Made by a program: the position numbers and the translations under genes | In this document: positions 8,797 to 17,766 of the stretch, in pieces | Layout of the letters: each line of letters begins with the position of its first letter | Position numbering within the stretch: the first letter of the stretch is position 1 | Notes under the pieces: generated by a model | What the model was told of the DNA's origin: nothing | Database searches by the model: none | Seen by the model: only the letters and a program-made list of their open reading frames with translations | Assembly (NCBI RefSeq): GCF_000177635.2 | Contig: NC_014836.1 | Coordinates: forward strand, 911,501-975,500 | Length of the DNA: 64,000 bases | Origin: Desulfurispirillum indicum S5 | GTDB lineage: Bacteria; Chrysiogenota; Chrysiogenetes; Chrysiogenales; Chrysiogenaceae | Direction of reading: 5' to 3'

Positions 8797-11700
8797 TCTC
8801 CCTTCAGAACAAACATCAGCAGGCAGGGAATAACCAGGATGGTAAACACCGTGGACAGGGCCATGCCCCCCACGATAACGCTGCCCAGCCCCCGGTACAG
8901 TTCACTGCCGGGCCCTGGAGCCACCACCAGGGGCAGCATGCCGAAAATGGACGTCAGGGTGCTCATGAAGATCGGACGCAGGCGGTTGCGGGTGGCATCG
9001 AGCACCGCGCCCGCCATCTCCATGGAGTGGTAGCGGATGTTATTCAGGGTCTGGTGTACGATGAGGATAGCATTATTGACCACGACCCCGATCAGGATAA
9101 TAAAGCCCAGCATGGTCAGTATGTCCAGCGCCTGGGGCGCGATCAGCGCGTTGGTCAGGCGCAGGCCCGCAAAGCCCCCCGCTGTGGCCAGGGGGACAGT
9201 GAACATGACCACCAGTGGATACACGAAATTGCCGAAAAGTGCTGACATGAGCAGGTAGATAATCGCCGAGGCCAGCACAAAGTTCATGGCGAGCAGCGCC
9301 ACGGTTTCCAGCAGCTTGTCTGCGGTTCCGCTGAGCTGCACCTGAATCTGGGGGGGGATTTTCCCCTCCTGTTTCAGGGAAGGCACAATGCGTTCCTGCA
9401 CAATCTCCATGGCCTCCTGAATGGTGATATGATCCGGCGGCGTCACCTGGAGCGTGATAGTACGGCGCCCTTCATAGTGGCGTATCTCCGTGATGCCGTA
9501 GCGTTGCTCCATGCGCACCAGGTTGGACAGGGGCACCAGCTGCCCTCCGGGAGCCGCGATCTGTGTCCGGAAGAGATCCTCGGGACTGGAAACACGGGAC
9601 TGGGGAGCAGTCAGAACGAGGTCGATCTTTTTCTGCCCCTCCTGCTTGAACTCACCCACTTTGCGGCCCTCCATCAGCACATCAACAGCGGTCCCCACAG
9701 ACGCGGCATTCATATTGACTGCCCGCACCATATCACGGTCGGGAATCAGGGCCACTTCGGGATAAAGCAGTTCCAGTGATGGAACCGGGCGCACCTGAGC
9801 GCCCGCGATGGACTGCCCTACCGCCGCGAAAAGGTGGGAAGCTGCTGCGACGATTTCATCCAGGTCATCGCCCACCACATCCACGTCAATGGTGCGCCCC
9901 TTGCCCAGCCCCTGCTGAAAGATGCCAATCTGGTTGGATATGCCGAAAATACCGGGGAAGGAGTTGAGAACCGGGCGCATCATGGGAATCAGTTCGCGGC
10001 CGCGCTGCTCATCGGTACTGCTGGTCCCCAGGAGCATGATATTGGCCGTGGCCACGTAGAAGGCATTCTCAATACCGGGTTTCTCATCAACTTCTGTGCG
10101 ATAGAAGGGCCAGATGGCAGCAAAGATCTTCTGACCGATATCCTCCTGTTCTGCCACACTGAGGCCGGGGGGAGGAATGAGAATATTCACGACAAAATTC
10201 TGGTTGCCGTGGGGCAGGTATTCCATTTTGGGAAAGAGCACCCAGGCGACTCCGATGGAAAAAACCACCAGGCCAGCCACCGTCGCAATCCGACTGGTGA
10301 CGGTGCGGCTGGCGCGCTCCACCACCATCATGATCAGATCCACCGCCATGTGGCCCGCGCGCACCGAGGGACGCTCAGGTCCCGGCGCCGTGGTACTTCC
10401 ACCGCTGCGGCGAAATATCTGGGCACTGAGCATGGGAATAACGGAAATCGAGACAAAGAGGGAAAAGGTGACAGCAGAGGTCACCGCCAGCGCGATATCG
10501 CGAAACAGCTGACCCGCCTCGCCTTCCAGGAAGACAATGGGCAGGAAAACCGCGATGGTGGTCAGGCTGGAGGCGATAATCGCCCCCCAGACCTCCCGGG
10601 TACCATCGTAACAGGAGTGAAAGGTGGATTTTCCCAGCTTGCGATGGCGGTCAATATTTTCCAGTACCACGATGGCGCTGTCCACCAGCATACCTACGGC
10701 AAAGGAGATTCCCGCCAGCGAAACGATATTCAGGGAGCGCCCCAGGGCATTCATGATGATAAAGGTACCGATAATACTGATGGGGATGGCAACAGCGACA
10801 ATACCAGTGGATGAGGCGCTGCGCAGGAAGCTCACCAGAATGACGATTGCCAGGACGCCGCCGATCAGAATATTCTGCTGGACCAGTTTGACGGCACCCA
10901 TGATGTACCCTCGCTGATCCCGTACCCAGCGCAGATGCAGATCCCGAGGGTGCAGCAGTTCGTCGTTAAGGCGGTTGACCACCTCCTCCAGGGTATTGGT
11001 CAGCTCCACCACGTTGGTACCCGACTCGGCACGCACTCCCACCACCATCCCCGGCTCTCCCATCAGCATGATGGATGCCGTCTTGCGGGCGTAGGCAAAG
11101 TCCACTTCCCCCACATCACCCAGGCGCAGCCGATGCTGCCCATCGGAGCGAATAATGATATCCCGTATCTCCTGGGGACTTTCAAATTCGGCTACCGTCC
11201 TGATGCGATAGCTGCGCCGGCCCATATCCATCTGACCGGCAGAAATGTTGATATTTTCCCGCTGCACCACACTGATGATCTCGTCATAGGTCAGTCCGAA
11301 GGCAGCCATGCGCTCGGGATCGAGGAGAATATGCATCTCCAGATTGCGGCCACCACCGAAGAAGAGATCCGAGACGCCATCCACTCGCTCGATATGCTGA
11401 CGGACCTCGTTCTCGAAAAAATTCCGATAGGTGTCTATATGGTTGGGATTGTTTTCACGGGCCTGCATCATCATCCAGACCACTGGGCTGGAGGTATCAC
11501 CGGAAGCGTTCACGGAAGGTCGTTCGACTCCCTCAGGATAACTGCGTACCTCTCCAAGCTTATTGGAAACATCCAGCAGGGCGCGGTCCATGGGAGTGCC
11601 GATCTTGAAACGCAGGGTAATGGTTCCCATGTTATTGCGGCTTGAACTCTCGTACTCCACGAGATTGGGAATACTCTTCAGGTAGTTCTCCTGAACTTCT

Positions 11701-11891
11701 ACCACATCGCGTTCAATCTCGTAAGGTGACGCACCGGGCCAGGTGGTGCGAACCGTAATCTCCGGTTCCGACACCTCTGGAGTCAACTGGTAAGGCATAT
11801 TGCCCAGGGAGATGAGTCCAAAGAGAAGAATCAGGATAACCCCGACAATCACGGTGACGGGTTTTTCTATGGAAAATCGGATAAAGTCCAT
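8781..11891 (-). CDS. RND-family inner-membrane efflux pump (AcrB/HAE-type)
   Basis: 1036 aa, usual length for the family. Proton-driven export across the inner membrane and out through an adaptor and an outer-membrane channel. The N-terminus FIRFSIEKPVTVIVGVILIL is the first membrane helix. Twelve helices in two blocks of six are expected, with two large periplasmic loops. The helix 4 proton-relay motif reads VGMLVDSAIVVLENIDRH, with one Asp where AcrB has two. Helices around 340-480 and 870-1020 are evident. The adaptor gene ends 3 bases upstream, so they form an operon. No TolC-like gene follows, so the outer channel must come from elsewhere. Substrate unknown; sequence is closer to hydrophobe-type pumps than to metal pumps by my reading. 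Confidence 0.93.
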   Translation of the reverse strand: MDFIRFSIEKPVTVIVGVILILLFGLISLGNMPYQLTPEVSEPEITVRTTWPGASPYEIERDVVEVQENYLKSIPNLVEYESSSRNNMGTITLRFKIGTPMDRALLDVSNKLGEVRSYPEGVERPSVNASGDTSSPVVWMMMQARENNPNHIDTYRNFFENEVRQHIERVDGVSDLFFGGGRNLEMHILLDPERMAAFGLTYDEIISVVQRENINISAGQMDMGRRSYRIRTVAEFESPQEIRDIIIRSDGQHRLRLGDVGEVDFAYARKTASIMLMGEPGMVVGVRAESGTNVVELTNTLEEVVNRLNDELLHPRDLHLRWVRDQRGYIMGAVKLVQQNILIGGVLAIVILVSFLRSASSTGIVAVAIPISIIGTFIIMNALGRSLNIVSLAGISFAVGMLVDSAIVVLENIDRHRKLGKSTFHSCYDGTREVWGAIIASSLTTIAVFLPIVFLEGEAGQLFRDIALAVTSAVTFSLFVSISVIPMLSAQIFRRSGGSTTAPGPERPSVRAGHMAVDLIMMVVERASRTVTSRIATVAGLVVFSIGVAWVLFPKMEYLPHGNQNFVVNILIPPPGLSVAEQEDIGQKIFAAIWPFYRTEVDEKPGIENAFYVATANIMLLGTSSTDEQRGRELIPMMRPVLNSFPGIFGISNQIGIFQQGLGKGRTIDVDVVGDDLDEIVAAASHLFAAVGQSIAGAQVRPVPSLELLYPEVALIPDRDMVRAVNMNAASVGTAVDVLMEGRKVGEFKQEGQKKIDLVLTAPQSRVSSPEDLFRTQIAAPGGQLVPLSNLVRMEQRYGITEIRHYEGRRTITLQVTPPDHITIQEAMEIVQERIVPSLKQEGKIPPQIQVQLSGTADKLLETVALLAMNFVLASAIIYLLMSALFGNFVYPLVVMFTVPLATAGGFAGLRLTNALIAPQALDILTMLGFIILIGVVVNNAILIVHQTLNNIRYHSMEMAGAVLDATRNRLRPIFMSTLTSIFGMLPLVVAPGPGSELYRGLGSVIVGGMALSTVFTILVIPCLLMFVLKGEKPRA

Positions 11892-11894
11892 GGC

Positions 11895-12968
11895 TCAGTT
11901 ATCTTTCACAGAGGTTGTGGCACCGATGATCTGAACAGCCTGCTGCGGGAAAATGCGCTCATTACCCTTGACAACCACCAGGTGTCCCTCCTGCAGTCCG
12001 GCCACCCGGACCCCCACCTGCAGTTGATCATAGGCGATGATTTCCACCGGCTTCATTTCCGCCTTGCCATCCACCACCACAAAGAGCACATCCTGACCAA
12101 AGCGACGGATGACACTGTCACGGGAGACCAGCAGAACATCAACCTGATCATTGCCGGCAAACATCACCTGAGCCCGCATTCCTTCCATCAACTGGCCGGA
12201 ATGCTCCACCCGTACTTTTACCGGAAAGGTGCGCGTGGCGATGTCGGCCTGAGGAATAACCGCATCCACAACGCCAGCATGGAGCTTTTCCTGAACACGT
12301 ATCTGCACTGGCTTACCCACCTGTATCACGTCCACATCTGCCTGGGAGACGTTGACGATCACCTGCATGGATCCGTGTGCTGCCAGATTGACCACCGGTG
12401 CCCCAGGCATCACCCACTCTCCCGCCTCAGCCAGTCGTTGCAGAACCACGCCGTCAAAAGGGGCAAGGATACGTTTATGAGCCAGCTCCAGCTCCAGGGC
12501 ACGCAGATTATGCTCCTGGGCCACCAGGCGAAACTTGAGCTCCTCCAGGGCATAGTGCGCGTCATCGTAGGCCTGTTGAGAGCTGAGATTCTGCCGGAAG
12601 AGGTTCTCGGCGCGCTTGAAATTCTGCCGGGCGCGCTCAATCTGCACCCGCAGCTCATCAGCCTGGGCCCTGGCGGCCAGGAGCCTCTGGCCCAGAATAT
12701 CTGAACCCAGGCGCACCAGGGTATCACCACGGTTCACCCGCTGCCCTTCACGAACCTGAACCTCTTCGACCCGCCCGCTGACCTCACTGGTCACACGGGC
12801 AGTGCGGTCAAAAAAAACCGTCCCCTGATAGACAAGCGGCTGCGAGAGCACGCCCTGTCTCACCGCTTCAACCTCCACCGGAGCAGGAGGGCGTTCCTGC
12901 TGAGCCCAGACTCCCTCCGCACCGGCCAGCATCAGGCAGAGCACCATAAGACGCGCAATAGTATTCAT
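11895..12968 (-). CDS. RND efflux periplasmic adaptor subunit (membrane fusion protein)
   Basis: 357 aa. Links the RND pump encoded 3 bases downstream to an outer-membrane channel. It has a cleavable-type signal peptide (MNTIARLMVLCLMLAGAEGVWA), a lipoyl/barrel-sandwich half (VEEVQVREGQRVNRGDTLVR), a helical hairpin at about 90-150, the second lipoyl half (ILAPFDGVVLQRLAEAGEWV) and beta-barrel and membrane-proximal domains. Two ATGs lie close together; the second (12968) is chosen because AGGTG is 7 bases from it and too close to the first (12974). Its promoter must lie in the gene-free stretch upstream that holds the hairpin element. Confidence 0.92.
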   Translation of the reverse strand: MNTIARLMVLCLMLAGAEGVWAQQERPPAPVEVEAVRQGVLSQPLVYQGTVFFDRTARVTSEVSGRVEEVQVREGQRVNRGDTLVRLGSDILGQRLLAARAQADELRVQIERARQNFKRAENLFRQNLSSQQAYDDAHYALEELKFRLVAQEHNLRALELELAHKRILAPFDGVVLQRLAEAGEWVMPGAPVVNLAAHGSMQVIVNVSQADVDVIQVGKPVQIRVQEKLHAGVVDAVIPQADIATRTFPVKVRVEHSGQLMEGMRAQVMFAGNDQVDVLLVSRDSVIRRFGQDVLFVVVDGKAEMKPVEIIAYDQLQVGVRVAGLQEGHLVVVKGNERIFPQQAVQIIGATTSVKDN

Positions 12969-13145
12969 GAACATACACCTGTTGTTTTTCGTTTCTCACC
13001 GCTTCCTGAAATACCTCGAACTGAAGTTTCGCATCCCCGAAACGACAGGTTGTCAGCGCTGACCCTGATGTCACGCTGCAATGGCCGAAATGGTTCTACA
13101 CAGACTGCGTCGTTTGACATTATCCTCACCATATATACGAGTTTC
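12969..13145. other. intergenic leader of the RND operon
   Basis: About 180 bases between the adaptor start and the hairpin element. It should hold the RND operon promoter on the minus strand. No clear operator palindrome seen, and no local TetR- or MarR-type regulator gene is present. Open frames crossing this part also cross the hairpins next to it and are not credible. Confidence 0.4.
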
Positions 13146-13563
13146 TTTTGCCACTTTTTACCCGCAAAAAGTGGCGCAAAAGCGGCCCCCAGTGCTGTCC
13201 TTTTCAGCCGTCCGCTTGCCTGGAACTGGGGACCGCAAACAACCGCCTTCCCTGGCTTTTGGTTTGCGGTTGCCGCCGTCGTGGCGTCAACCCTGCGGGT
13301 CCATAGCGTTCCAGTCGGCGCGTCCTGGCTGGGCCAGCACACGGGGGAGAGGCAGAAGCAGGCCGTTCCCCCCTGAGCCCGTCCGGTGAGTGCGACGCCT
13401 GGCTGGCAAGACCCGAACGGGACACCTGCAGGAAGCAGGTGGTCCGGCAGCACTGCAGGGAGGCAGTGTCTGCCGGATCTCCAGAACAGGCGAGCAGGCG
13501 ATCCGGAAAAACGGGCGTTCGGGGGGCGCGTTTTTGTGTCCTTTTTGCGCGGTCAAAAAGGAC
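13146..13563. repeat. hairpin-rich GC element with inverted hairpin ends
   Basis: A 418-base non-coding element. The left end (13146-13181) is a hairpin: GCCACTTTTT pairs with AAAAAGTGGC. The right end (13538-13563) is a hairpin with a perfect 10-base stem, GTCCTTTTTG/CAAAAAGGAC. The reverse complement of the right end aligns with the left end, so the two ends are imperfect inverted repeats of each other. Inside are ACCGCAAAC/GTTTGCGGT (13232-13270), CACCTGC/GCAGGTG (13423-13441) and a 14-base-pair stem with one bulge (13443-13477). CCGGATC (13473-13479) can pair either within that stem or with GATCCGG (13500-13506), an alternative fold. The interior is GC-rich while the flanks are AT-rich. 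Could be a non-autonomous mobile element or a structured RNA; no protein-coding support. Confidence 0.6.
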
Positions 13564-13695
13564 AATATCCGGAGACGAAAAATGGAATACCAGATAAGTC
13601 AAGCATTCAAAATCAATACGGTTTCCGCGAGATAAGTGCCAGTATAATAACAGCTTAACTCAAGACAACAAGGTGCGAAAGTTGAGCTCGAACAT

Positions 13696-13819
13696 GCAGG
13701 CAGCTGAAAACCCACAAGTATAAGGCGCCCGCAGAGCGGCGAAATGAAGCGGACTTCCTGCACCTTGCCCCACGCGAACATCCAGCGGACAGCGCCGCAG
13801 ATATTTTTTCAGCAGCCTG
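13696..13819. repeat. MITE-like inverted-repeat element, copy A
   Basis: Left end GCAGGCAGCTGAAAACCCA (13696-13714) and right end TTTTTCAGCAGCCTG (13805-13819) are imperfect inverted repeats. The interior shares a TCCTGCACCT-type segment with copy B (36653-36717) and a TTGCACCT segment with copy C (63533-63684). It lies just beyond the peroxiredoxin terminator. No coding capacity. Confidence 0.6.
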
Positions 13820-13871
13820 TTGAAGAAGCACTACACATACTTGATTTCCGTGTAACTGTAAACCTGCCACC

Positions 13872-13903
13872 AAAAAAAGGCCCGCAGACTACGTCTGCGG
13901 GCC
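13872..13903 (-). terminator. peroxiredoxin terminator
   Basis: Perfect 11-base stem GGCCCGCAGAC (13879-13889) / GTCTGCGGGCC (13893-13903) with a three-base loop, followed on the minus strand by a run of seven T (13872-13878). It lies 18 bases past the stop codon of the gene ending at 13921. Confidence 0.9.
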
Positions 13904-13920
13904 CTGAAAGTCATCCTGCT

Positions 13921-14502
13921 TCAGTTATTATTTTTGAAAAATTCCTTGGATCTGCTTACATCTGGGACAATGGTGTCCTTGCCGGGAGTCCAGCCAGCCG
14001 GGCACACTTCACCATGCTTCTTGGTGTACTGCAGGGCATCAATACTGCGCAGGATCTCATCAACATTGCGGCCGATGCCCAGGTCATGAACCAGCTCAAA
14101 CTGAACCACCCCTTCGGGATCAATGATATACGTGGCCCTCAGAGCCATGCCACCGGGCAGGAGAATGCCATAGTCGGAGCTGATCTGCTTGGTGAAATCA
14201 GCAATCAGCGGATACTCTATCTTTCCGAGTCCGCCTTCGGAGCGCGGCTGCTGCTCCCAGGCCAGATGGGAAAACTTACTGTCAGTGGAAACGCCCAGTA
14301 CTTCGACACCACGCTGCTTAAACTCACCAACACGGTCGGAAATGGCCGTGATCTCGGTGGGACAGACAAAGGTGAAGTCAAGGGGGTAGAAAAAGAGCAT
14401 CACCCACTTGCCACGGTAGCTTTCCAGGTTGACTTTGGTGAATTCCATATTCGAAACGGCTTCGGCACTGAAGACAGGGGCCTGCTTGCTTACAAGGCTC
14501 AT
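13921..14502 (-). CDS. 2-Cys peroxiredoxin (AhpC/Prx1 family)
   Basis: 193 aa. Reduces hydrogen peroxide and organic peroxides in the cytoplasm. The peroxidatic cysteine is C47 in FTFVCPTE and the resolving cysteine is C167 in GEVCPAGW, both placed as in typical 2-Cys Prx1/AhpC proteins. The start ATG at 14502 has a GGAGG ribosome site 5 bases away; an in-frame TTG further upstream overlaps that site and is rejected. The gene has its own promoter with a Fur-like box and its own terminator, so it is a single-gene unit. No AhpF or thioredoxin reductase partner is adjacent. Confidence 0.95.
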   Translation of the reverse strand: MSLVSKQAPVFSAEAVSNMEFTKVNLESYRGKWVMLFFYPLDFTFVCPTEITAISDRVGEFKQRGVEVLGVSTDSKFSHLAWEQQPRSEGGLGKIEYPLIADFTKQISSDYGILLPGGMALRATYIIDPEGVVQFELVHDLGIGRNVDEILRSIDALQYTKKHGEVCPAGWTPGKDTIVPDVSRSKEFFKNNN

Positions 14503-14529
14503 ATATACCTCCAAAAAAGATGTTATAGT

Positions 14530-14548
14530 GTTAATGATACTGATTATC
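14530..14548. promoter_or_regulatory. Fur/PerR-type operator over the peroxiredoxin promoter
   Basis: The 19 bases at 14530-14548 match the classical Fur box GATAATGATAATCATTATC at 16 of 19 positions. It overlaps the -10 box and part of the spacer of the peroxiredoxin promoter. A Fur-family repressor (Fur or peroxide-sensing PerR) would block transcription here. Which one cannot be told from sequence. Confidence 0.6.
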
Positions 14549-14561
14549 GATTGACTGTCAA
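14534..14561 (-). promoter_or_regulatory. sigma70-type promoter of the peroxiredoxin gene
   Basis: On the minus strand: TTGACA (14556-14561, perfect consensus), 16-base spacer, TATCAT (14534-14539, 5/6). It sits between the ptsP stop (14569) and the peroxiredoxin ribosome site. Confidence 0.65.
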
Positions 14562-14568
14562 GAGAAAG

Positions 14569-16731
14569 TTACTTCACCGGCGCATACTCGCGCTGGACAA
14601 ATCGCTTCAACCCATTGATGACGTAGGGGTTGACACTGAAGGTGCGAAAGCCAAGATCAATAAGGTGACGCAGCATGGCGCGGTCCGTGGCGATCTCCCC
14701 ACAGATTTCCACGGGAATATTCAGGCGCTGCGTCGCGGTAACGATCATCTCCAGCAGGCGGAGAAACGCCTGGCTGTTAGGGTCATAAAAACTGCTGACC
14801 TTTGGGTCTGTGCGATCAAGGGCAAAGAAATACTGGAAGAGGTCGTTGGTGCCGATACTGAAATAGTCGGCCCGGGTAGCCAGCTCATCCATGCAGAATA
14901 CAGCGGACGGGATCTCCAGCATGACTCCGACGCGCGGCACCTCCAGTTCCATGGTGCGGCACTGAGCCTCGATCACATCCCGTATACGGAAAAACTCCGA
15001 TGGCTCGGAAATAAAGGGAACGAGAATATTAATATCCCGGGGCTCATGTTCGCGGCGATACTCAGCAATAACGTGGAGCAGAGCCTTAACCTGCTCCAGC
15101 AGAAAATCGGGCTCTCCCAGCAGCAGCCGCGCACCACGATAACCGAGGGCCGGGTTGTCCTCTTTGATTTCACGGGTGCTCTTTTTATCAGAACCGATGT
15201 CGAAGAGACGGAAGATCACCGGCCCCCGCGAGTAGATATTGACGATCTGACGATACACTTCCACCTGCTGCTCATATTTCCAGTCGCCATCATGCTGCAG
15301 ATAAAATATTTCCGTACGCACCAGACCGATACCACTGGCGTGATCCTGCTCCGCCCGCTGGGCATCCAGCACACTGGAGACATTGGCGTAAAATATGATT
15401 TCATCGCCATCCGGAAGGAGAATGGGCCCCAGGGGAGTCTCACGACGACTGTCGCGGTCACGGCGGCGCTGGCTCGACTGCTGCTGGCGAGTGTACTGCT
15501 CCACGGTCGCGGGCTGGGGATTGACGATTACCAGACCCTGATACCCATCCACGATCAACTGGCGCGCGTACTCCGTCGCTTCAAAGAGCTTCGGAATCCC
15601 GGTAACCGCAGGGATCTGGCGGTTCTTCGCCAGTATGGCCGTATGGGAAGTGGCACCATCCTTCTCGGTGACAAAGGCTTCGACTTTTTCCAGGTCAAGG
15701 GAAGCCGTCTCCCCAGGGGTCAGCCGGTCGGAAATAATAATGCTGTCCGCCTGCAGCTGCGCTTTTCGGCTGAGCACCCCCAGGTGAGTCATCAGGCGCT
15801 GGCAGATATCCTCAATATCAGCAGCCCGCTCGCGCAGGTACGGATCCTGGAATGAGGTGAACTTTTCAATCAGCTTATCGGCCACATGGCGCACGGAGAA
15901 AGCCGCGCTCTTGCCATGCTCATTGATATGACGCTGCACTTCTTTTTTAAAGCTGCTGTCTTCAAGCATCAGCAGGTGGGTGTGGAATATCTCCGACTCC
16001 GCCGCCGCGCCGCGCTTTTCCATTTTTTCCGCCAGCTCCCTCAGGTCATCGGCTGTCTTGACACTGGCTTTCTCGAACGCCTGCAGCTCCACCACCGGAT
16101 CAACCTTGCCCACGGCGCTTTCAATGAAGCGGTAGATAATGCGAACCGGGTGGCCGATGGCAATGCCCTCGGCCAGGGGAACGCCCTGTAAAAGCACTTC
16201 CTGATGGGGATCTTTTCCTTCGTCTGCCTGGGCAGAGCCCTCCACCATGTAGTGACGCAGCACCAGGCCGGAAACCTGGGCGGCAATGGCCGTCAACAGC
16301 TTCTCCTGTATCCTGGTGTTGTTTTTGCGATTTTTGAACTGAAAGACCAGGACGCCAAACGTGTTCAACCTGCTTTTCAGCGGAATGCCGATAAAGGTGC
16401 GGAAAGGCTCTTCACCAATACCGGGGAAGTACTTGAACTGGGGGTGGTGGGAAGCGTCACGGATAAAGGTATAGGTGTTGCTGCGGAAGGCGAGGCCCGT
16501 CAGACCTTCATCGGCAGCCATGCTGACCTGCCCCACCGCCTCCTGACGCAGACCCTCGGTGGCAGCCAGCGTCAGAATGCTCTCACTGGAACGACTCTGG
16601 AGATATATGGAACAGACGTCGCTTTTGAGTTCGCGTTTCAGATAAGTTGTTATCTCGGAAAGGGCGTTCTCGTGGCAGGATGAATCGAGAATAATATTGC
16701 TGACATCGAGGAGTATTTCAATCTTGTTCAC
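14569..16731 (-). CDS. ptsP: phosphoenolpyruvate-protein phosphotransferase, nitrogen-type (GAF-EI)
   Basis: 720 aa. Moves phosphate from PEP to the nitrogen-branch HPr (NPr). Domain order: GAF sensor (about 10-155), PEP-utiliser N-terminal domain, swivelling domain with the phospho-histidine in KDGATSHTAIL (about H363), and the PEP-binding TIM barrel with SIGTNDLFQYFF and the catalytic VEICGEIATD. The GAF domain distinguishes it from sugar-PTS enzyme I. A GTG at 16746 overlaps the queA stop but has no ribosome site; the GTG at 16731 follows GGTGG at good spacing and fits the family's N-terminus. No HPr or EIIA gene is in the window. Probably co-transcribed with queA and pfkA. Confidence 0.93.
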   Translation of the reverse strand: MNKIEILLDVSNIILDSSCHENALSEITTYLKRELKSDVCSIYLQSRSSESILTLAATEGLRQEAVGQVSMAADEGLTGLAFRSNTYTFIRDASHHPQFKYFPGIGEEPFRTFIGIPLKSRLNTFGVLVFQFKNRKNNTRIQEKLLTAIAAQVSGLVLRHYMVEGSAQADEGKDPHQEVLLQGVPLAEGIAIGHPVRIIYRFIESAVGKVDPVVELQAFEKASVKTADDLRELAEKMEKRGAAAESEIFHTHLLMLEDSSFKKEVQRHINEHGKSAAFSVRHVADKLIEKFTSFQDPYLRERAADIEDICQRLMTHLGVLSRKAQLQADSIIISDRLTPGETASLDLEKVEAFVTEKDGATSHTAILAKNRQIPAVTGIPKLFEATEYARQLIVDGYQGLVIVNPQPATVEQYTRQQQSSQRRRDRDSRRETPLGPILLPDGDEIIFYANVSSVLDAQRAEQDHASGIGLVRTEIFYLQHDGDWKYEQQVEVYRQIVNIYSRGPVIFRLFDIGSDKKSTREIKEDNPALGYRGARLLLGEPDFLLEQVKALLHVIAEYRREHEPRDINILVPFISEPSEFFRIRDVIEAQCRTMELEVPRVGVMLEIPSAVFCMDELATRADYFSIGTNDLFQYFFALDRTDPKVSSFYDPNSQAFLRLLEMIVTATQRLNIPVEICGEIATDRAMLRHLIDLGFRTFSVNPYVINGLKRFVQREYAPVK

Positions 16732-16745
16732 AGGTGGCCCACCCA

Positions 16746-17765
16746 CTACGGCAGAAAGAGCATGCCGTCACCATAACTGAAAAAACGGTAACGCTGGCTC
16801 ACGGCATACTGATAGATCTGCTGGATATTTTCACGCCCGTAAAATGCACTGACCAGAAGGATCAGGGTGGAGTCAGGCAGATGAAAGTTTGTTACCATAC
16901 CATCAATCACGGCAAATGAGTAGCCCGGACGGATAAAAATATCGGTGGAGCCCCCTGTTCGCAACGGAGTATGGCCAAAGCAGCTTTCCAGCGCGCGCAC
17001 CACTGTTGTTCCCACGGCAATGACACGACCACCTGAGCGACGGGTGTCCGCAACCAGATCCAGGGTCTGCGCCGGCACGTGAAAGTGTTCGGAGTGCATG
17101 CGATGTTCGTCAATGCGCTCACTTTTCACAGGCAAAAAGGTGCCCAGCCCCACGTGCAGCGTGATGGTGGCAGTGCGCACCCCACGCTGGCGCAGCCCCT
17201 CCACAATGGCAGACGTAAAGTGCAGTGATGCCGTAGGGGCCGCTACCGCCCCATCGCGGGCGGCAAAGACTGACTGATAACGCTGGTTGTCACGGCTGTC
17301 GGCTTCTCGCTTGATGTAAGGTGGCAGGGGAATGGCCCCGCAGGCAAACAATTCCTGATCATCAACACTGAAGCGGGCGACGGCCATCTCCCCATCCCGC
17401 TCCTCAATCACCGCCTCAACCCCATCGCCAATATGAACCAGGGTACCTGGAACCAGTTTTTTCCCCCTGGTCAGGACACGCCAGCACCGGGGAGCGCAGG
17501 GCTCAACCAGAAAAATCTCCACCGCCCCGCCAGTTGATTTCCGGCCCTTCAAGCGTGCCGGAATCACTCGGGTATCGTTAAAGACCAGCAGGTCGCCGGG
17601 CCGCAGATACTCGGACAGCCGGCTGAACGTACTTTCACCGACGATGGCTGGCGCCAGTGCACGGGACAGCACCAGCAGGCGGCTGGCATCACGCTGCGCC
17701 AAGGGCTCCTGGGCAATCAGCTCGGCGGGAATATCCACATGGTAATCGCACAGGTATTCGGACAC
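16746..17765 (-). CDS. queA: S-adenosylmethionine:tRNA ribosyltransferase-isomerase
   Basis: Transfers and isomerises the ribosyl group of SAM onto 7-aminomethyl-7-deazaguanine in tRNA to give epoxyqueuosine. About 340 aa from the GTG at 17765, the normal length for QueA. Signatures include an N-terminal DIPAELIAQEPLAQRDASRL, LLVFNDTRVIPARLKG, and GLGTFLPVKSERIDEHRMH. The frame is open upstream into pfkA, but that extension has no family similarity. The chosen GTG starts one base after the pfkA stop codon; spacing from an upstream GGGA is acceptable, so the start is probable, not certain. Operon with pfkA upstream and ptsP downstream. No other queuosine genes seen here. Confidence 0.94.
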   Translation of the reverse strand: MSEYLCDYHVDIPAELIAQEPLAQRDASRLLVLSRALAPAIVGESTFSRLSEYLRPGDLLVFNDTRVIPARLKGRKSTGGAVEIFLVEPCAPRCWRVLTRGKKLVPGTLVHIGDGVEAVIEERDGEMAVARFSVDDQELFACGAIPLPPYIKREADSRDNQRYQSVFAARDGAVAAPTASLHFTSAIVEGLRQRGVRTATITLHVGLGTFLPVKSERIDEHRMHSEHFHVPAQTLDLVADTRRSGGRVIAVGTTVVRALESCFGHTPLRTGGSTDIFIRPGYSFAVIDGMVTNFHLPDSTLILLVSAFYGRENIQQIYQYAVSQRYRFFSYGDGMLFLP

Positions 17766-17766
17766 C

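Noticed and set aside
13050-13602. Open frames of 80-132 codons on both strands across the hairpin element
   Set aside because: They read straight through perfect hairpins, overlap each other on both strands and have no ribosome sites.
13744-15855. A 703-codon open frame on the plus strand
   Set aside because: It lies opposite the peroxiredoxin and ptsP genes, whose motifs are clear; composition shadow.
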